DNA of 64,000 nucleotides from Sphaerospermopsis torques-reginae ITEP-024. GTDB taxonomy: Bacteria > Cyanobacteriota > Cyanobacteriia > Cyanobacteriales > Nostocaceae. A model generated the notes under the pieces. It worked only from the letters and a program-made list of their open reading frames with translations. It was not told the DNA's origin and made no database searches. Location of the stretch: assembly GCF_019598945.1 (NCBI RefSeq), contig NZ_CP080598.1:992001-1056000 (forward strand), read 5' to 3'. Positions 1-8,675 of this stretch are shown one piece after another. The first letter of the stretch is position 1. Every line of letters starts with the position of its first letter. Position numbers and translations under genes: made by a program.

Positions 1-2
1 AC

Positions 3-2516
3 CCAGAAGGAAAAGATTGGAAACCAGTCAACCAAAGTCTTTCTGTAGAAGAATACCAAAGGTATTTTTCCACATTACCCGCACCTGTACAAAAGGGAAT
101 AATTGAAAGATGGGGAGATGGGGAAATAAATAACCCAATCACCAATCACCAATTACCAATTACCAATCACCAATTTCCGATTTCTGGGATTCAATTTGGT
201 AATGTTTTTGTAGGTATTCAACCATCAAGAGGTTATGAAAATGATCCGAGTTTAAATTATCATGCACCAGATTTAGAACCAACTCACAATTATTTAGCTT
301 TTTATTATTGGGTGAGAGAAATTTTTGGCAGTGATGCGATCGTTCATGTCGGAAAACATGGCAATTTAGAATGGCTACCAGGTAAAAGTGTGGCTTTATC
401 TAATACTTGTTATCCTGAAATAGCCTTTGGTCCAATGCCTCATTTATATCCTTTTATTGTTAATGATCCAGGTGAAGGTTCACAAGCTAAACGTCGTTCC
501 CAAGCAGTAATCATTGACCATCTTACACCACCCATGACACGGGCGGAATTATATGGAGCATTACAACAGGTAGAAAATTTAATTGATGAATATTACGAAG
601 CAGAAACATTAGATCCTTCTCGTTTACCCACATTACGCGATCGCATTCAAGAATTAGTCATCAAAGAAAATCTCTACAAAGATTTAGGTATCACCGACGA
701 AAAAGACATTGTAAACTTTGAAAGTTTAATTTTAAACTCCTTAGATGGTTATTTGTGCGAACTCAAAGAAGCGCAAATTAGAGACGGTTTACACATTTTC
801 GGACAAGTTCCCCAAGGTAGACAACTAAGAGATTTAATCATTGCGATCGCCCGTATTCCCAACCGTAATTCTATCGGAATCACCCGTGCGATCGCAGAAG
901 ATTGGGGTTTAGATTTCGATCCTTTAACAACAGAATACACCACCCCCTTCACCCCTCCTCAAAATCTCTCTGCGCCTCTGCGTCTCTGCGTGCCAATTAA
1001 CTCCTGTCGTACCCACGGCGATGTTATTGAACTATTAGAAGAAGAAGCCGCTTTTTTAGTTGAAAAACTATTACAGGGAACAGGGAACAGGGAACAGGGA
1101 ACAGTAAAGAAAGTCCTTAACTGGATAGAATCAAAACTTCTCCCAGCATTAAAAAACACAACCCAAGAAATTACCAACTTACTCAAAGGACTTGATGGTA
1201 AATACGTCCCCAGTGCTGCATCTGGCGCACCGACAAGAGGAAGGCCAGAAGTTCTCCCCACGGGTAAAAATTTCTATGCTGTAGATATTCGCGCTATTCC
1301 GACAGAAACCGCTTGGGATGTGGGCAGAAAAGCCGCAGAAAATCTCATTGAAACCTACACTCAAGAACATGGAGAATATCCCAAAACTCTGGGTTTATCA
1401 GTTTGGGGAACTTCTACCATGAGAACCGGAGGAGATGATATTGCGGAAGCTTTAGCTTTACTTGGTGTACAACCGGTTTGGGATGGTGCAGCTAGAAGAG
1501 TAGTAGATTTTGAAATTCTACCTTTATCAATTTTAGGTCGTCCCCGTGTTGATGTCACTTTGAGAATTTCGGGATTTTTCCGTGATGCTTTTCCTAATTT
1601 AATTGATCTATTTTCTCAAGCGGTGGAAGCAGTTGCCAGTTTAGATGAACCAGAAGAGGAAAACCCGTTAGTAGGTGCGGTGAAGCAAGATATTGATTTA
1701 TGGACACAACAAGGTTTAAGTTTAGAAGATGCCAAAGAGCGATCGCTTTATCGGGTTTTTGGTTCTAAACCCGGTGCTTATGGTGCTGGACTTCAAGGTT
1801 TAATTTCTTCCCAAAACTGGCAAACTGATCAAGATTTAGCCCAAGCTTATATTAATTGGAGTTCCTACGCTTACAAGGGAACAGGGAACAGGGAACAGGG
1901 AACAGAAAATAATAATACTGTCACCTGTCACCTGTCACCTGTCACCTCTCAAGAAGTATTTGAACAACGTTTAAAACAAATGCAAGTTGTCCTACATAAT
2001 CAAGATAATCGAGAACATGATTTACTTGATTCTGACGACTATTATCAATTTCAAGGTGGTTTAACTGCTGCGGTTCGTTCTCTCCAAGGAAAAAACCCCG
2101 AAACCTATTTTGGCGACAATGCCAATACATCTCAACCCAAAGTCCGTAAACTCAAAGAAGAAATTACCAGGGTTTATCGTTCCCGTGTGGTTAACCCCAA
2201 ATGGATAGAAGGTGTAATGCGTCATGGTTACAAGGGCGCGTTTGAAATGGCAGCAACGGTAGATTTTTTATTTGCCTACGATGCCACCGCCCAATGTGTG
2301 GAAGATTTTATGTATCAAGGAATTGTAGATAATTATTTACAAGATCCCGTAGTTTGTGAATTTATTCACCACAAAAACCCTTGGGCTTTACGTGATATAG
2401 CTGAAAGGTTGTTAGAAGCCAACCAACGGGGTTTATGGCAAGATGTGAATTTAGAAACTTTGGAAAATTTAAGAAATCTAGTACATGAAGCAGAAGCAGC
2501 AATAGAGGAAAAATAA
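3..2516 (+). CDS. cobN: Cobaltochelatase subunit CobN (5' end outside window)
   Basis: The frame is open from base 3, so the gene starts before the window and an ATG at 312 is internal. CobN is the large subunit that inserts cobalt (or magnesium in the ChlH paralogue) into a tetrapyrrole. The stretch GKHGNLEWLPGK followed by LYPFIVNDPGEG and a conserved KRR reads as CobN rather than ChlH, which has a SLEFMPGK-like version. About 837 residues are visible. Four segments are foreign to the family: low-complexity peptides encoded by repeats near codons 43-58, 322-331, 358-368 and 625-648. They keep the frame, so the protein is probably still made. Its convergent neighbour is furA. Confidence 0.85.
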   Translation, partial: PEGKDWKPVNQSLSVEEYQRYFSTLPAPVQKGIIERWGDGEINNPITNHQLPITNHQFPISGIQFGNVFVGIQPSRGYENDPSLNYHAPDLEPTHNYLAFYYWVREIFGSDAIVHVGKHGNLEWLPGKSVALSNTCYPEIAFGPMPHLYPFIVNDPGEGSQAKRRSQAVIIDHLTPPMTRAELYGALQQVENLIDEYYEAETLDPSRLPTLRDRIQELVIKENLYKDLGITDEKDIVNFESLILNSLDGYLCELKEAQIRDGLHIFGQVPQGRQLRDLIIAIARIPNRNSIGITRAIAEDWGLDFDPLTTEYTTPFTPPQNLSAPLRLCVPINSCRTHGDVIELLEEEAAFLVEKLLQGTGNREQGTVKKVLNWIESKLLPALKNTTQEITNLLKGLDGKYVPSAASGAPTRGRPEVLPTGKNFYAVDIRAIPTETAWDVGRKAAENLIETYTQEHGEYPKTLGLSVWGTSTMRTGGDDIAEALALLGVQPVWDGAARRVVDFEILPLSILGRPRVDVTLRISGFFRDAFPNLIDLFSQAVEAVASLDEPEEENPLVGAVKQDIDLWTQQGLSLEDAKERSLYRVFGSKPGAYGAGLQGLISSQNWQTDQDLAQAYINWSSYAYKGTGNREQGTENNNTVTCHLSPVTSQEVFEQRLKQMQVVLHNQDNREHDLLDSDDYYQFQGGLTAAVRSLQGKNPETYFGDNANTSQPKVRKLKEEITRVYRSRVVNPKWIEGVMRHGYKGAFEMAATVDFLFAYDATAQCVEDFMYQGIVDNYLQDPVVCEFIHHKNPWALRDIAERLLEANQRGLWQDVNLETLENLRNLVHEAEAAIEEK
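127..178. repeat. STRR (CCAATTA/CCAATCA type) inside cobN
   Basis: Heptamers of the CCAATYA kind occur here in frame with cobN and encode a peptide rich in PITNHQ. The same heptamers fill the non-coding gaps near 3.35, 6.4, 30.0 and 32.8 kb, so this is an insertion or expansion in the gene and not family sequence. Confidence 0.8.
966..993. repeat. CTCTGCG repeat inside cobN
   Basis: CTCTGCG-type units encode an in-frame LCAPLRLC-like patch in cobN. The complementary form (CGCAGAG units) sits in the non-coding gap at about 24482-24508, which marks it as a dispersed repeat. Confidence 0.6.
1074..1105. repeat. GGGAACA STRR inside cobN (first copy)
   Basis: Four GGGAACA heptamers in frame encode GTGNREQGT. 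The same heptamer is found in intergenic DNA at 3424-3457 (complement), 22180-22210 and 53229-53255 (complement). Confidence 0.8.
1876..1948. repeat. Compound GGGAACA plus TCACCTG STRR inside cobN (second copy)
   Basis: GGGAACA units again encode GTGNREQGT, followed after a short gap by TCACCTG units encoding a TCHLSPVT peptide. Two unrelated repeat families thus sit next to each other in one coding frame. Confidence 0.8.
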
Positions 2517-2584
2517 GGGTTTAGGGGTGTAGGGGTGAAATATTTACCTCCTGTCTCCTGCCTCCTGCCTTCTAATATGCCAAA

Positions 2585-2608
2585 AGCGGAAGCTTTTATA
2601 CTTCCGCT
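2585..2608. terminator. Hairpin between convergent cobN and furA
   Basis: The 8-bp perfect stem AGCGGAAG/CTTCCGCT with an 8-nt loop lies in the 271-bp gap between two converging genes. A short T-rich stretch follows on the minus strand, while on the plus strand there is no U-tract. It may be a shared terminator. The rest of the gap shows only CTCCTGC-like repeats. Confidence 0.4.
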
Positions 2609-2787
2609 TCGACAATGCAGAAAGATTCCCCCACTAATTTACCTGCCTCCGATCACCACAGATTATCAGATCATCTATCATCAAATTAGCGTAAGTATTC
2701 AGCAATCAGCTTTTTCAGATTTACATCAAAAATCACTTATTGATTCATCTGCTGATTAATCAAATATTCTGACTCCTGACACATTAG

Positions 2788-3243
2788 CTAAAGTGGCATT
2801 AATGCCCGTTGGCATTTGGGACAAACAGCATGAATAGTTAATTGACAATCTAATAAGTGATAACCTTCTTTTTGGGCTGTTTTTGCACCGATTTTCAAAA
2901 TTGAATCGTTTTTGAATTCAATTGTAGTATTACAACGAACACAAATCAGATGATGATGGTGATGGGGGTAGGGTTGGTTAATTTCATAGTGTTTATGTCC
3001 TTCACCCAACTCTAGTTCCCGTAAAATTCCCATCCTGGACATTAACTTGAGGGTGCGATAGATGGTTGATAAACTGATACCCTCACCATCAGTTTCTAGA
3101 CGATGATAAAGATCCTCGGCGCTTAAATGTTCACCTTGGGGAAGTTCTTGAAAAATATGTAAAATTGTTTCCCTTTGGGGAGTTAAACGCCAGCCTCGGT
3201 CGTTTAGTTCTGCCTTAAGTGAACCAGTTGTGTAGACAGTCAT
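2788..3243 (-). CDS. furA: Ferric uptake regulator FurA
   Basis: Fur-family metal-dependent repressor of 151 residues. I chose the start at 3243 (MTVYTT) over an upstream ATG at 3261 because this puts cysteines at 101, 104, 133, 141 and 144, the layout published for Anabaena FurA (two CXXC motifs plus Cys133). A winged-helix DNA-binding domain covers roughly residues 1-85, with the recognition helix near STIYRTLKLM. A His-rich metal site (five consecutive His near residues 94-98) precedes the C-terminal dimerisation half. FurA controls iron uptake and, in Anabaena, redox and photosynthesis genes. The upstream gene on the same strand is a sigma factor, as in Anabaena, where furA adjoins sigC. 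AT-rich sites upstream suggest autoregulation. Confidence 0.88.
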   Translation of the reverse strand: MTVYTTGSLKAELNDRGWRLTPQRETILHIFQELPQGEHLSAEDLYHRLETDGEGISLSTIYRTLKLMSRMGILRELELGEGHKHYEINQPYPHHHHHLICVRCNTTIEFKNDSILKIGAKTAQKEGYHLLDCQLTIHAVCPKCQRALMPL

Positions 3244-3265
3244 ACTAAATTTTCTCAACAAAGCC

Positions 3266-3335
3266 TGTTAATTGAGAATATAACAAATGTTGGGAGCAAT
3301 TTGCAACAATCCTAACTTATTGAGAATATTTGTTA
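3266..3335 (-). promoter_or_regulatory. Putative furA promoter with Fur-box-like repeats
   Basis: The motif ATTGAGAATAT appears twice (near 3273 and 3320) about 47 bp apart, directly upstream of furA. AT-rich repeats with GAGAAT/ATTCTC cores resemble cyanobacterial iron boxes, and FurA autoregulation is known in Anabaena. The site assignment is an inference. Confidence 0.4.
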
Positions 3336-3457
3336 GTTGGTAATGGGTAATGGGTAATTGGTAATGGGTAATTGGTAAGAAGAAACTCTTGCCTCTTGCC
3401 TCTTGCCTCTTGCCTCTTGCCTTCTTACTGTTCCCTGTTCCCTGTTCCCTGTTCCCT
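3336..3457. repeat. Compound STRR block between furA and sigC
   Basis: Three families lie side by side: GGTAATK heptamers, CTCTTGC heptamers (four copies) and GTTCCCT heptamers (about four copies). The block almost reaches the stop codon of sigC. Confidence 0.8.
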
Positions 3458-3460
3458 CAT

Positions 3461-4711
3461 CTAACTTAAAGACTCCAAATAGTCGCGGACGAGGTTACGG
3501 CGCTTGGGTTGGCGAAGTTTTTGTAAGGCTTTGGATTCTATTTGTCTTACCCGTTCTCTGGATAAGTCTAAAGCACGTCCTATTTCGGCTAATGAATAGG
3601 GATGTCCATCGGATAAACCAAACCGCATGAGAATAACTTCACGTTCACGGGTGGTTAAATCTGCTAGTAAATGCTGCAAATCTTTATGTAAAGATTCTCG
3701 CATTAACATTTCTTCTGGGGTAACGCTATCAGTTTCTAATAATTCCCCTAACTCGGTGTCTTTGTCTTTTCCGACTTTGGTTTCTAGTGAAACAGAACGG
3801 GGTACACGCAACAATACTTCCCGCACTTGGGTAGGTGTCATATCTAGTTCAAGTGCTAAATCTTCTAAAGTAGGTGTACGACCTTTTTCTTGAGCAATTT
3901 TCCGTTGTGCTTTTTTGATTTTGTTGAGTTTTTCAGTAATATGAACAGGAAGGCGAATTGTCCGGCTAGAAGTGGCGATCGCTCTGGTTATTCCTTGACG
4001 TATCCACCAATAAGCATAGGTACTAAAACGATAACCCTTTGTCGGATCAAATTTCTCTACTGCTCGTTCTAATCCTAAAGTACCTTCTTGCACTAAATCT
4101 AATAATTCCAAGCCACGATTTTGATACTTTTTGGCAACAGATACCACAAGGCGCAAGTTAGCCTTGATCATGTGTTCTTTGGCTTGAAGTCCTTGAGATT
4201 GAATTTCATCAAGTTCTTCCACTGTCAACTTGGCAATTTCTGCCCAACGACGTTTGCCTTCTGATAATGTAGGTTTGAGATCCGCTAATTTGATACCAGC
4301 AGTATTAGCCCATCTTTCCAATGAGGGGCGATGTCCTAGTTCTGATACTAAACGCTCCTGAACTTCTATTAACTTCAGATAAGGGGCAATTACAGCGTCA
4401 CCTTGTTTTGCTGCGTTAGCAAGTACGATCCGCATCCGCAAATAACGCTGCACTTTTTGAGCTTCAGAAACTTCTTCATCCCTTCCTAATAAGCGTACTC
4501 GGCCAATTTCTTGAAGGTATAAACGTACTAGGTCTGTACTACGACGATTGGTATTTGCAGCTAAGTTCTGAGGATCAACAGCAGCTATTTCTATATCTTG
4601 CAGATCATCTAACGACAAATCACCCTCATCAATATTGAGATCAGAGTCTAATGTTAGGTTAGACTGTTGGGAATTGTAGGCTGCATCTGTGTGAAAAGAT
4701 GTTGCGGGCAT
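3461..4711 (-). CDS. sigC: Group 2 RNA polymerase sigma factor (SigC-like)
   Basis: 416-residue sigma-70 protein. Region 1.2 (near DLVRLYLQEIGRV), region 2 with YAYWWIRQGITRAI (core and -10 binding), region 3, and region 4 with an HTH ending in RERVRQIESKAL are all present. It lacks the long N-terminal extension of a primary sigma and is as expected for the non-essential group 2 class of cyanobacteria. Position next to furA matches sigC of Anabaena PCC 7120, which is the main reason for the symbol. Another group 2 sigma (SigB, D or E) is possible from sequence alone. A 738-bp leader lies upstream. Confidence 0.75.
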   Translation of the reverse strand: MPATSFHTDAAYNSQQSNLTLDSDLNIDEGDLSLDDLQDIEIAAVDPQNLAANTNRRSTDLVRLYLQEIGRVRLLGRDEEVSEAQKVQRYLRMRIVLANAAKQGDAVIAPYLKLIEVQERLVSELGHRPSLERWANTAGIKLADLKPTLSEGKRRWAEIAKLTVEELDEIQSQGLQAKEHMIKANLRLVVSVAKKYQNRGLELLDLVQEGTLGLERAVEKFDPTKGYRFSTYAYWWIRQGITRAIATSSRTIRLPVHITEKLNKIKKAQRKIAQEKGRTPTLEDLALELDMTPTQVREVLLRVPRSVSLETKVGKDKDTELGELLETDSVTPEEMLMRESLHKDLQHLLADLTTREREVILMRFGLSDGHPYSLAEIGRALDLSRERVRQIESKALQKLRQPKRRNLVRDYLESLS

Positions 4712-5449
4712 AATGTCTTAATTGTGAAGGTACTAATAGATTAGGGTCAGCTAAAATCGCTAAAATTACGGTCAGATCATCAACTGTTGCTATTGTTCCC
4801 GTAATTCACGATCAAATAACACAATTGAACTTTGCGGTACAATTCTTTGCAGAAGCAAGATTGTACTAATTCTGCGGGGCTGTCTGAAAAGTAGGTGGCG
4901 AATATAATTCGCTAGTACACAACTCAACTTACCCTGCCCAAGCTACAACCAAATTTATTAATGGTATAAAATTAGATTCTTTAACGCACTTAGGGATACA
5001 CTTTTACCGAATTTTTTTGGTGACTGTAGGTTTTTGATTGAACTCATAGCCGTTTCTAGCTACAGCCAGGCTGGAAACACAGTAGCGGTATGTAGAGATG
5101 TTCTGGTGGAACTTCTCTAAGGCCGAACGTCTGTATAGCAGTCAAACCTTCTTGGTACATAGGGAAAGTAAATAAAAAGTACATCAATTGTTGACTTCAT
5201 TGACCTGCTTTATGCGGTAATCACTGACTTAGTTAACTGAGATGTTCTAGGAATATTTACGGTTATTTTCATAACTATGTACAATTCTATCCCTAGTAAT
5301 TTTGCTGTTGATAAACTACATAGTTATATTTACATGACGGGGGAAGTAGTTTCCTGACGATTTAACAATTTCTTTAGTGATTATTTGGTAATTAGCAGAT
5401 GTGAGTTACGAAATAATGCTTATAGTGGAGCATGGTGCAAGCCATTAAT
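4712..5449. other. Long gene-free region upstream of sigC
   Basis: No ORF of note and none of the usual heptamer repeats, which is unusual for a gap in this window. An 11-bp perfect inverted repeat ATAACTATGTA (5271-5281) / TACATAGTTAT (5317-5327) encloses 35 nt. A smaller stem occurs near 5100. The region probably holds the sigC promoter(s); I recognise no known RNA family. Confidence 0.4.
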
Positions 5450-6373
5450 TTATTGGTGATATTCTGGCTTAGTATCTCTTAACATGAGTTCATCTAATGC
5501 CTGTTTGGGTGTAACTTGAGTTTCCAATAACCGATAAACCTGCTCAGTAATAGGCATAGTAATATTTTGCTGCTGGGATATTTGCATCAAAACTTGACAA
5601 GTGTTTACACCTTCAGCGGTTCCCGGTAAAGAGGCGAGAATTTCTGTCAGCGTTTTTCCACTGGCCAACTGATAGCCGACTTGATAATTACGGCTTAAGG
5701 GGCTGTTGCAGGTGGCTAACAAATCTCCTAGACCGGATAAACCATAAAAAGTTTCCGTTTTTGCGCCCAAAACCTTACCAATACGAATGATTTCTGTCAA
5801 GCCGCGAGTTACTAAAGCTGCTTTGGCATTAGTTCCCAAATGCAAACCATCACAGACACCAGATGCGATCGCCATCACGTTTTTGAGTGTACCACCTAGT
5901 TCCACACCTACCGGATCAGAGTTAGTATACACACGAAAACGTCCAGAAGAAAAGATTTGTTGCACGACTTGGGCAGCAGCGGTATTTTTGCTGGCTACTA
6001 CGGTAGCAGCGGGTAAACCCTGGGAAATTTCTTGAGATAAATTTGGACCAGAAAGGACAACTACGGAATGATCAGGAAATTCGGTTTGCCAAATTTGGGA
6101 AGGTGTACGGGTTGTTTTCGCATCTAAACCTTTGGTAGCGGTGACAAATATTGTATGTGGAGATACTTGACAAGATTTAACCAATAAAGCTACATCCTGT
6201 ACACCTTTCATGGAAATAGCGGATAGGACTATTTCGGCATTTTTAACAACATCTTCTAAGGAAAGATCACCCTGGCGTGACCATAAACGCACCTCATGAC
6301 CATTTACCCGCGCTAAATTTGCCAGGGTTGTACCCCAAGCACCTGCACCTAAAATAGCGATCGTTTTAGTCAT
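5450..6373 (-). CDS. gpsA: NAD(P)-dependent glycerol-3-phosphate dehydrogenase
   Basis: Reduces dihydroxyacetone phosphate to sn-glycerol-3-phosphate for membrane lipid synthesis. The Rossmann motif GAGAWGTTLA lies at residues 9-18, a catalytic-lysine region GGTLKNVMAIA near 160, and a substrate-binding GLSGLGDLLATC segment near 217. At 307 residues it is shorter than the usual 330 or so. The segment after GHEVRLWSR that normally carries the NxxYLPG motif is missing, and the sequence runs straight to LSLEDVVKNAEIV. This looks like an internal deletion that leaves the active site intact. The downstream gene is sigC; the upstream gene is lipA, separated by repeats. Confidence 0.92.
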   Translation of the reverse strand: MTKTIAILGAGAWGTTLANLARVNGHEVRLWSRQGDLSLEDVVKNAEIVLSAISMKGVQDVALLVKSCQVSPHTIFVTATKGLDAKTTRTPSQIWQTEFPDHSVVVLSGPNLSQEISQGLPAATVVASKNTAAAQVVQQIFSSGRFRVYTNSDPVGVELGGTLKNVMAIASGVCDGLHLGTNAKAALVTRGLTEIIRIGKVLGAKTETFYGLSGLGDLLATCNSPLSRNYQVGYQLASGKTLTEILASLPGTAEGVNTCQVLMQISQQQNITMPITEQVYRLLETQVTPKQALDELMLRDTKPEYHQ

Positions 6374-6500
6374 TGGTAATTGGTTGGTAATTGGTAATTG
6401 GTAATGGGTAATTGGTAATGGGTAATCGGTAATTCAATGAAAGGATTTTGGATTTTGGATTGTTTGTGTCAATTCCAATCTAAAATCTAAAATCTAAAAT
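6374..6500. repeat. STRR plus TTTTGGA/CTAAAAT stem-loop
   Basis: GGTAATT/GGTAATG heptamers run to about 6436. TTTTGGA heptamers (6440-6460) then face CTAAAAT heptamers (6478-6500), forming a stem in which G-U wobble pairs arise in plus-strand RNA. It separates gpsA from lipA. Confidence 0.7.
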
Positions 6501-6516
6501 TTTCTTCCCCAGTCCC

Positions 6517-7386
6517 CTATCTGGGATAGTGTTTCATTAATTCCCTGACTTGTTCAGCATGATAGGAGCTTCTTGTCAAGGGTGAAGAAACAACTTGTAA
6601 AAATCCGATTTCTTCTCCATAAGCTTGCCAAGCTGCAAATTGTTCAGGAGTAATAAAATCAGTAACTTGCAGATGTTTTTGACTGGGTTGGAGGTATTGC
6701 CCAATGGTCAAAATATCACATTTTACTGATCGTAAATCTTGCATGACTTGGCGAACTTCGGCATCTGTTTCACCTAAGCCGACCATGATACCAGATTTGG
6801 TGTAGGTGCTAGGGCAAATTTGGTGAGTACGTTCTAACAGAACCATCGTTCTTTGATAGTCACCTTGGGGACGTACTCGACGATACAAACGTGGGACGGT
6901 TTCCGTATTATGGTTTGTGACTTCTGGTTTAGCCTGGAGTATGATTTCTAGTGCATCCCAGTTTCCGCATAAATCAGGAATTAGCACTTCAATGGTTGTT
7001 TTGGGGGATACTTCACGAACTGCGTTAATACACTTGACAAACTGGGATGCGCCACCATCTGCTAAATCATCTCTGTTCACGGAAGTAATCACGACGTGAT
7101 TTAGCTGCATTCGGCGAACAGCTTCCGCGAGTCTTGCGGGTTCGGTGGGATCTAAGGATTTGGGTTTTTTCTCAAAGTCAATATCACAGTAAGGACAAGC
7201 TCTGGTACAGGCTGGACCCATAATTAAAAATGTAGCAGTTCCAGCGTTGAAACATTCGCCAATGTTGGGACAGGATGCTTCTTCACAAACTGTATTCAGG
7301 GCTAAATCCCGTAAAATTTCTTTAACGTTACCAACGCGCTCCCACTGCGGTGCTTTTACCCGCAACCAGTCTGGTTTTACAGTCAC
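6517..7386 (-). CDS. lipA: Lipoyl synthase
   Basis: Radical-SAM enzyme that inserts two sulfurs into protein-bound octanoyl chains to make lipoate for 2-oxoacid dehydrogenases and the glycine cleavage system. Both Fe-S motifs are present: [12 protein letters not shown] (auxiliary cluster, near residues 34-45) and CTRACPYC (SAM cluster CX3CX2C, near 60-67). The C-terminal RSSY motif that ligates the auxiliary cluster is also there ([10 protein letters not shown]). Length of 289 residues is normal. It starts at MTVKPDWLR just downstream of the tRNA-Pro promoter region, which points the other way. Confidence 0.93.
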   Translation of the reverse strand: MTVKPDWLRVKAPQWERVGNVKEILRDLALNTVCEEASCPNIGECFNAGTATFLIMGPACTRACPYCDIDFEKKPKSLDPTEPARLAEAVRRMQLNHVVITSVNRDDLADGGASQFVKCINAVREVSPKTTIEVLIPDLCGNWDALEIILQAKPEVTNHNTETVPRLYRRVRPQGDYQRTMVLLERTHQICPSTYTKSGIMVGLGETDAEVRQVMQDLRSVKCDILTIGQYLQPSQKHLQVTDFITPEQFAAWQAYGEEIGFLQVVSSPLTRSSYHAEQVRELMKHYPR

Positions 7387-7511
7387 AATCCGCTTTGTTT
7401 ACTGAAGTTATACAAATATAATCCTAGCAAGCAAAGTCCTTTATAAAATATTTTGTTTTTTTATTTGGCTATGGTTATGATATACTGGTCTTGATAAGCA
7501 TATTTTTTTTA

Positions 7512-7585
7512 CGGGATGTAGCGCAGCTTGGTAGCGCACTTCGTTCGGGACGAAGGGGCCGCTGGTTCGAATCCAGTCATCCCGA
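7512..7585 (+). tRNA. tRNA-Pro (CGG)
   Basis: 74-nt cloverleaf. The acceptor stem CGGGATG pairs with CATCCCG, with discriminator A and no encoded CCA. D stem GCGC/GCGC; anticodon stem CTTCG/CGAAG around the loop TTCGGGA gives anticodon CGG. The T arm GCTGG-TTCGAAT-CCAGT is standard. An AT-rich stretch with a possible -10 (TATACT, near 7480) lies upstream. Confidence 0.95.
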
Positions 7586-7671
7586 TTTTTATGTCCACAC
7601 CCTTTAATTATTTTGCGATCGCGCTAGGATGTAATACAGTTAACGGCATAGTTTCAGGCGATTGAGATTCT

Positions 7672-8334
7672 ATGGAACATTTCCCCATCAAAGCTGTACA
7701 AGCTGCCTATTACGGCGAAAATTCCTACCGCACACCACCCCCAGACTTACCTTCTCTGCTGTTAAAGGAGAGAATAGTTTATCTGGGAATGCCATTAGTT
7801 CCTGCGGTTACAGAATTGATCATCGCTGAACTACTATTTTTACAATCCGACGACCCAGAAAAACCCATTAAAATCTATATCAACTCTACTGGAACATCTG
7901 GTTACAGTGGCGAACCTATCGGTTTTGAAACCGAAGCCTTCGCTATCTATGACACCATGAAATACATTAAACCTCCCATCCACACCATTTGTATTGGTTC
8001 GGCAATGGGTATGGCTGCCATGTTGTTGAGTGCTGGGACAAAAGGTTGTCGTGCGAGTTTACCTAACTCTAGTATTATCTTGCATCAGCCCAAGAGTTAC
8101 GCCCAAGGGCAAGCTACAGATATTCAAATTCGAGCTAAAGAAGTTTTGGCGAATAAAGCTTCAATGGTGGATATTCTGTCACGCACCACAGGACAAGCAC
8201 CAGAAAAAATCACCAAAGACATGGATCGTCTATTCTACATGACTCCTTACCAAGCCAAGGAATACGGTTTAATAGACCGCGTGTTTGAAAAAGAAGAACT
8301 CGCCAACCCCCCACTTCCTGCAAGTGTGCTTTAA
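7672..8334 (+). CDS. clpR: ClpR: proteolytically inactive ClpP paralogue
   Basis: 220-residue ClpP-fold protein. At the place of the nucleophile motif ASMG the sequence has CIGSAMGMAA, so the catalytic serine is replaced by glycine, while the histidine in IILHQP is kept. This is how ClpR differs from ClpP. An insertion relative to ClpP (YINSTGTSGYSGEPIGFETEAFAIYD) is also as in cyanobacterial ClpR. In cyanobacteria ClpR joins ClpP3 in a mixed-ring core that works with ClpC/ClpS in the cytoplasm. The active partner follows at 8676, but 341 bp away with several hairpins in between. Confidence 0.88.
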   Translation: MEHFPIKAVQAAYYGENSYRTPPPDLPSLLLKERIVYLGMPLVPAVTELIIAELLFLQSDDPEKPIKIYINSTGTSGYSGEPIGFETEAFAIYDTMKYIKPPIHTICIGSAMGMAAMLLSAGTKGCRASLPNSSIILHQPKSYAQGQATDIQIRAKEVLANKASMVDILSRTTGQAPEKITKDMDRLFYMTPYQAKEYGLIDRVFEKEELANPPLPASVL

Positions 8335-8399
8335 CTGGTCAGTTGTCAGGGGAAAGCACAAAGCTCACCAGTGTCAACCTAAGGTAAAACCGATATCCC

Positions 8400-8549
8400 G
8401 ACTGGGAATGAATTCCCAGTCTAATAGCAGAAGTCATCTAAAGATGACTAAAAAACCTGAGAAATCCAAAGTTTACTTCAGTAAACTTTGGCTATTAGCC
8501 CGGAACTATGGCTTACGCCACGCTACGCTATCAGTTCTGGGCGGGTGTG
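8400..8549. repeat. Four consecutive hairpins between clpR and clpP
   Basis: Stems: GACTGGGAAT/ATTCCCAGTC (8400-8421), AGTCATCT/AGATGACT (8432-8449), CCAAAGTTTACT/AGTAAACTTTGG (8466-8491, 12 bp perfect) and CCCGGAACT/AGTTCTGGG (about 8499-8549). The first resembles the CCCAGTCT palindrome of the repeat at 17.9 kb. They may be dispersed palindromes, mRNA processing sites, or both. Confidence 0.7.
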
Positions 8550-8675
8550 GCAGCCAACAGATAAGCCATTTTTAATTTAACTTGACACATATCAGCTTTG
8601 TTTTTTCTTGCTACTGTAGGTTATTAATAACTAATCATCACTGACCACTGACAAATTACCAACGGAGTCGTAAAA

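Noticed and set aside
2535-2759. ORF of 74 codons after cobN
   Set aside because: Composed of CTCCTGC repeat and hairpin sequence in the convergent gap; no protein-like pattern.
3403-3630. Plus-strand ORF of 75 codons over the sigC end
   Set aside because: It begins in repeats and lies antisense to sigC; no ribosome site or protein-like pattern.
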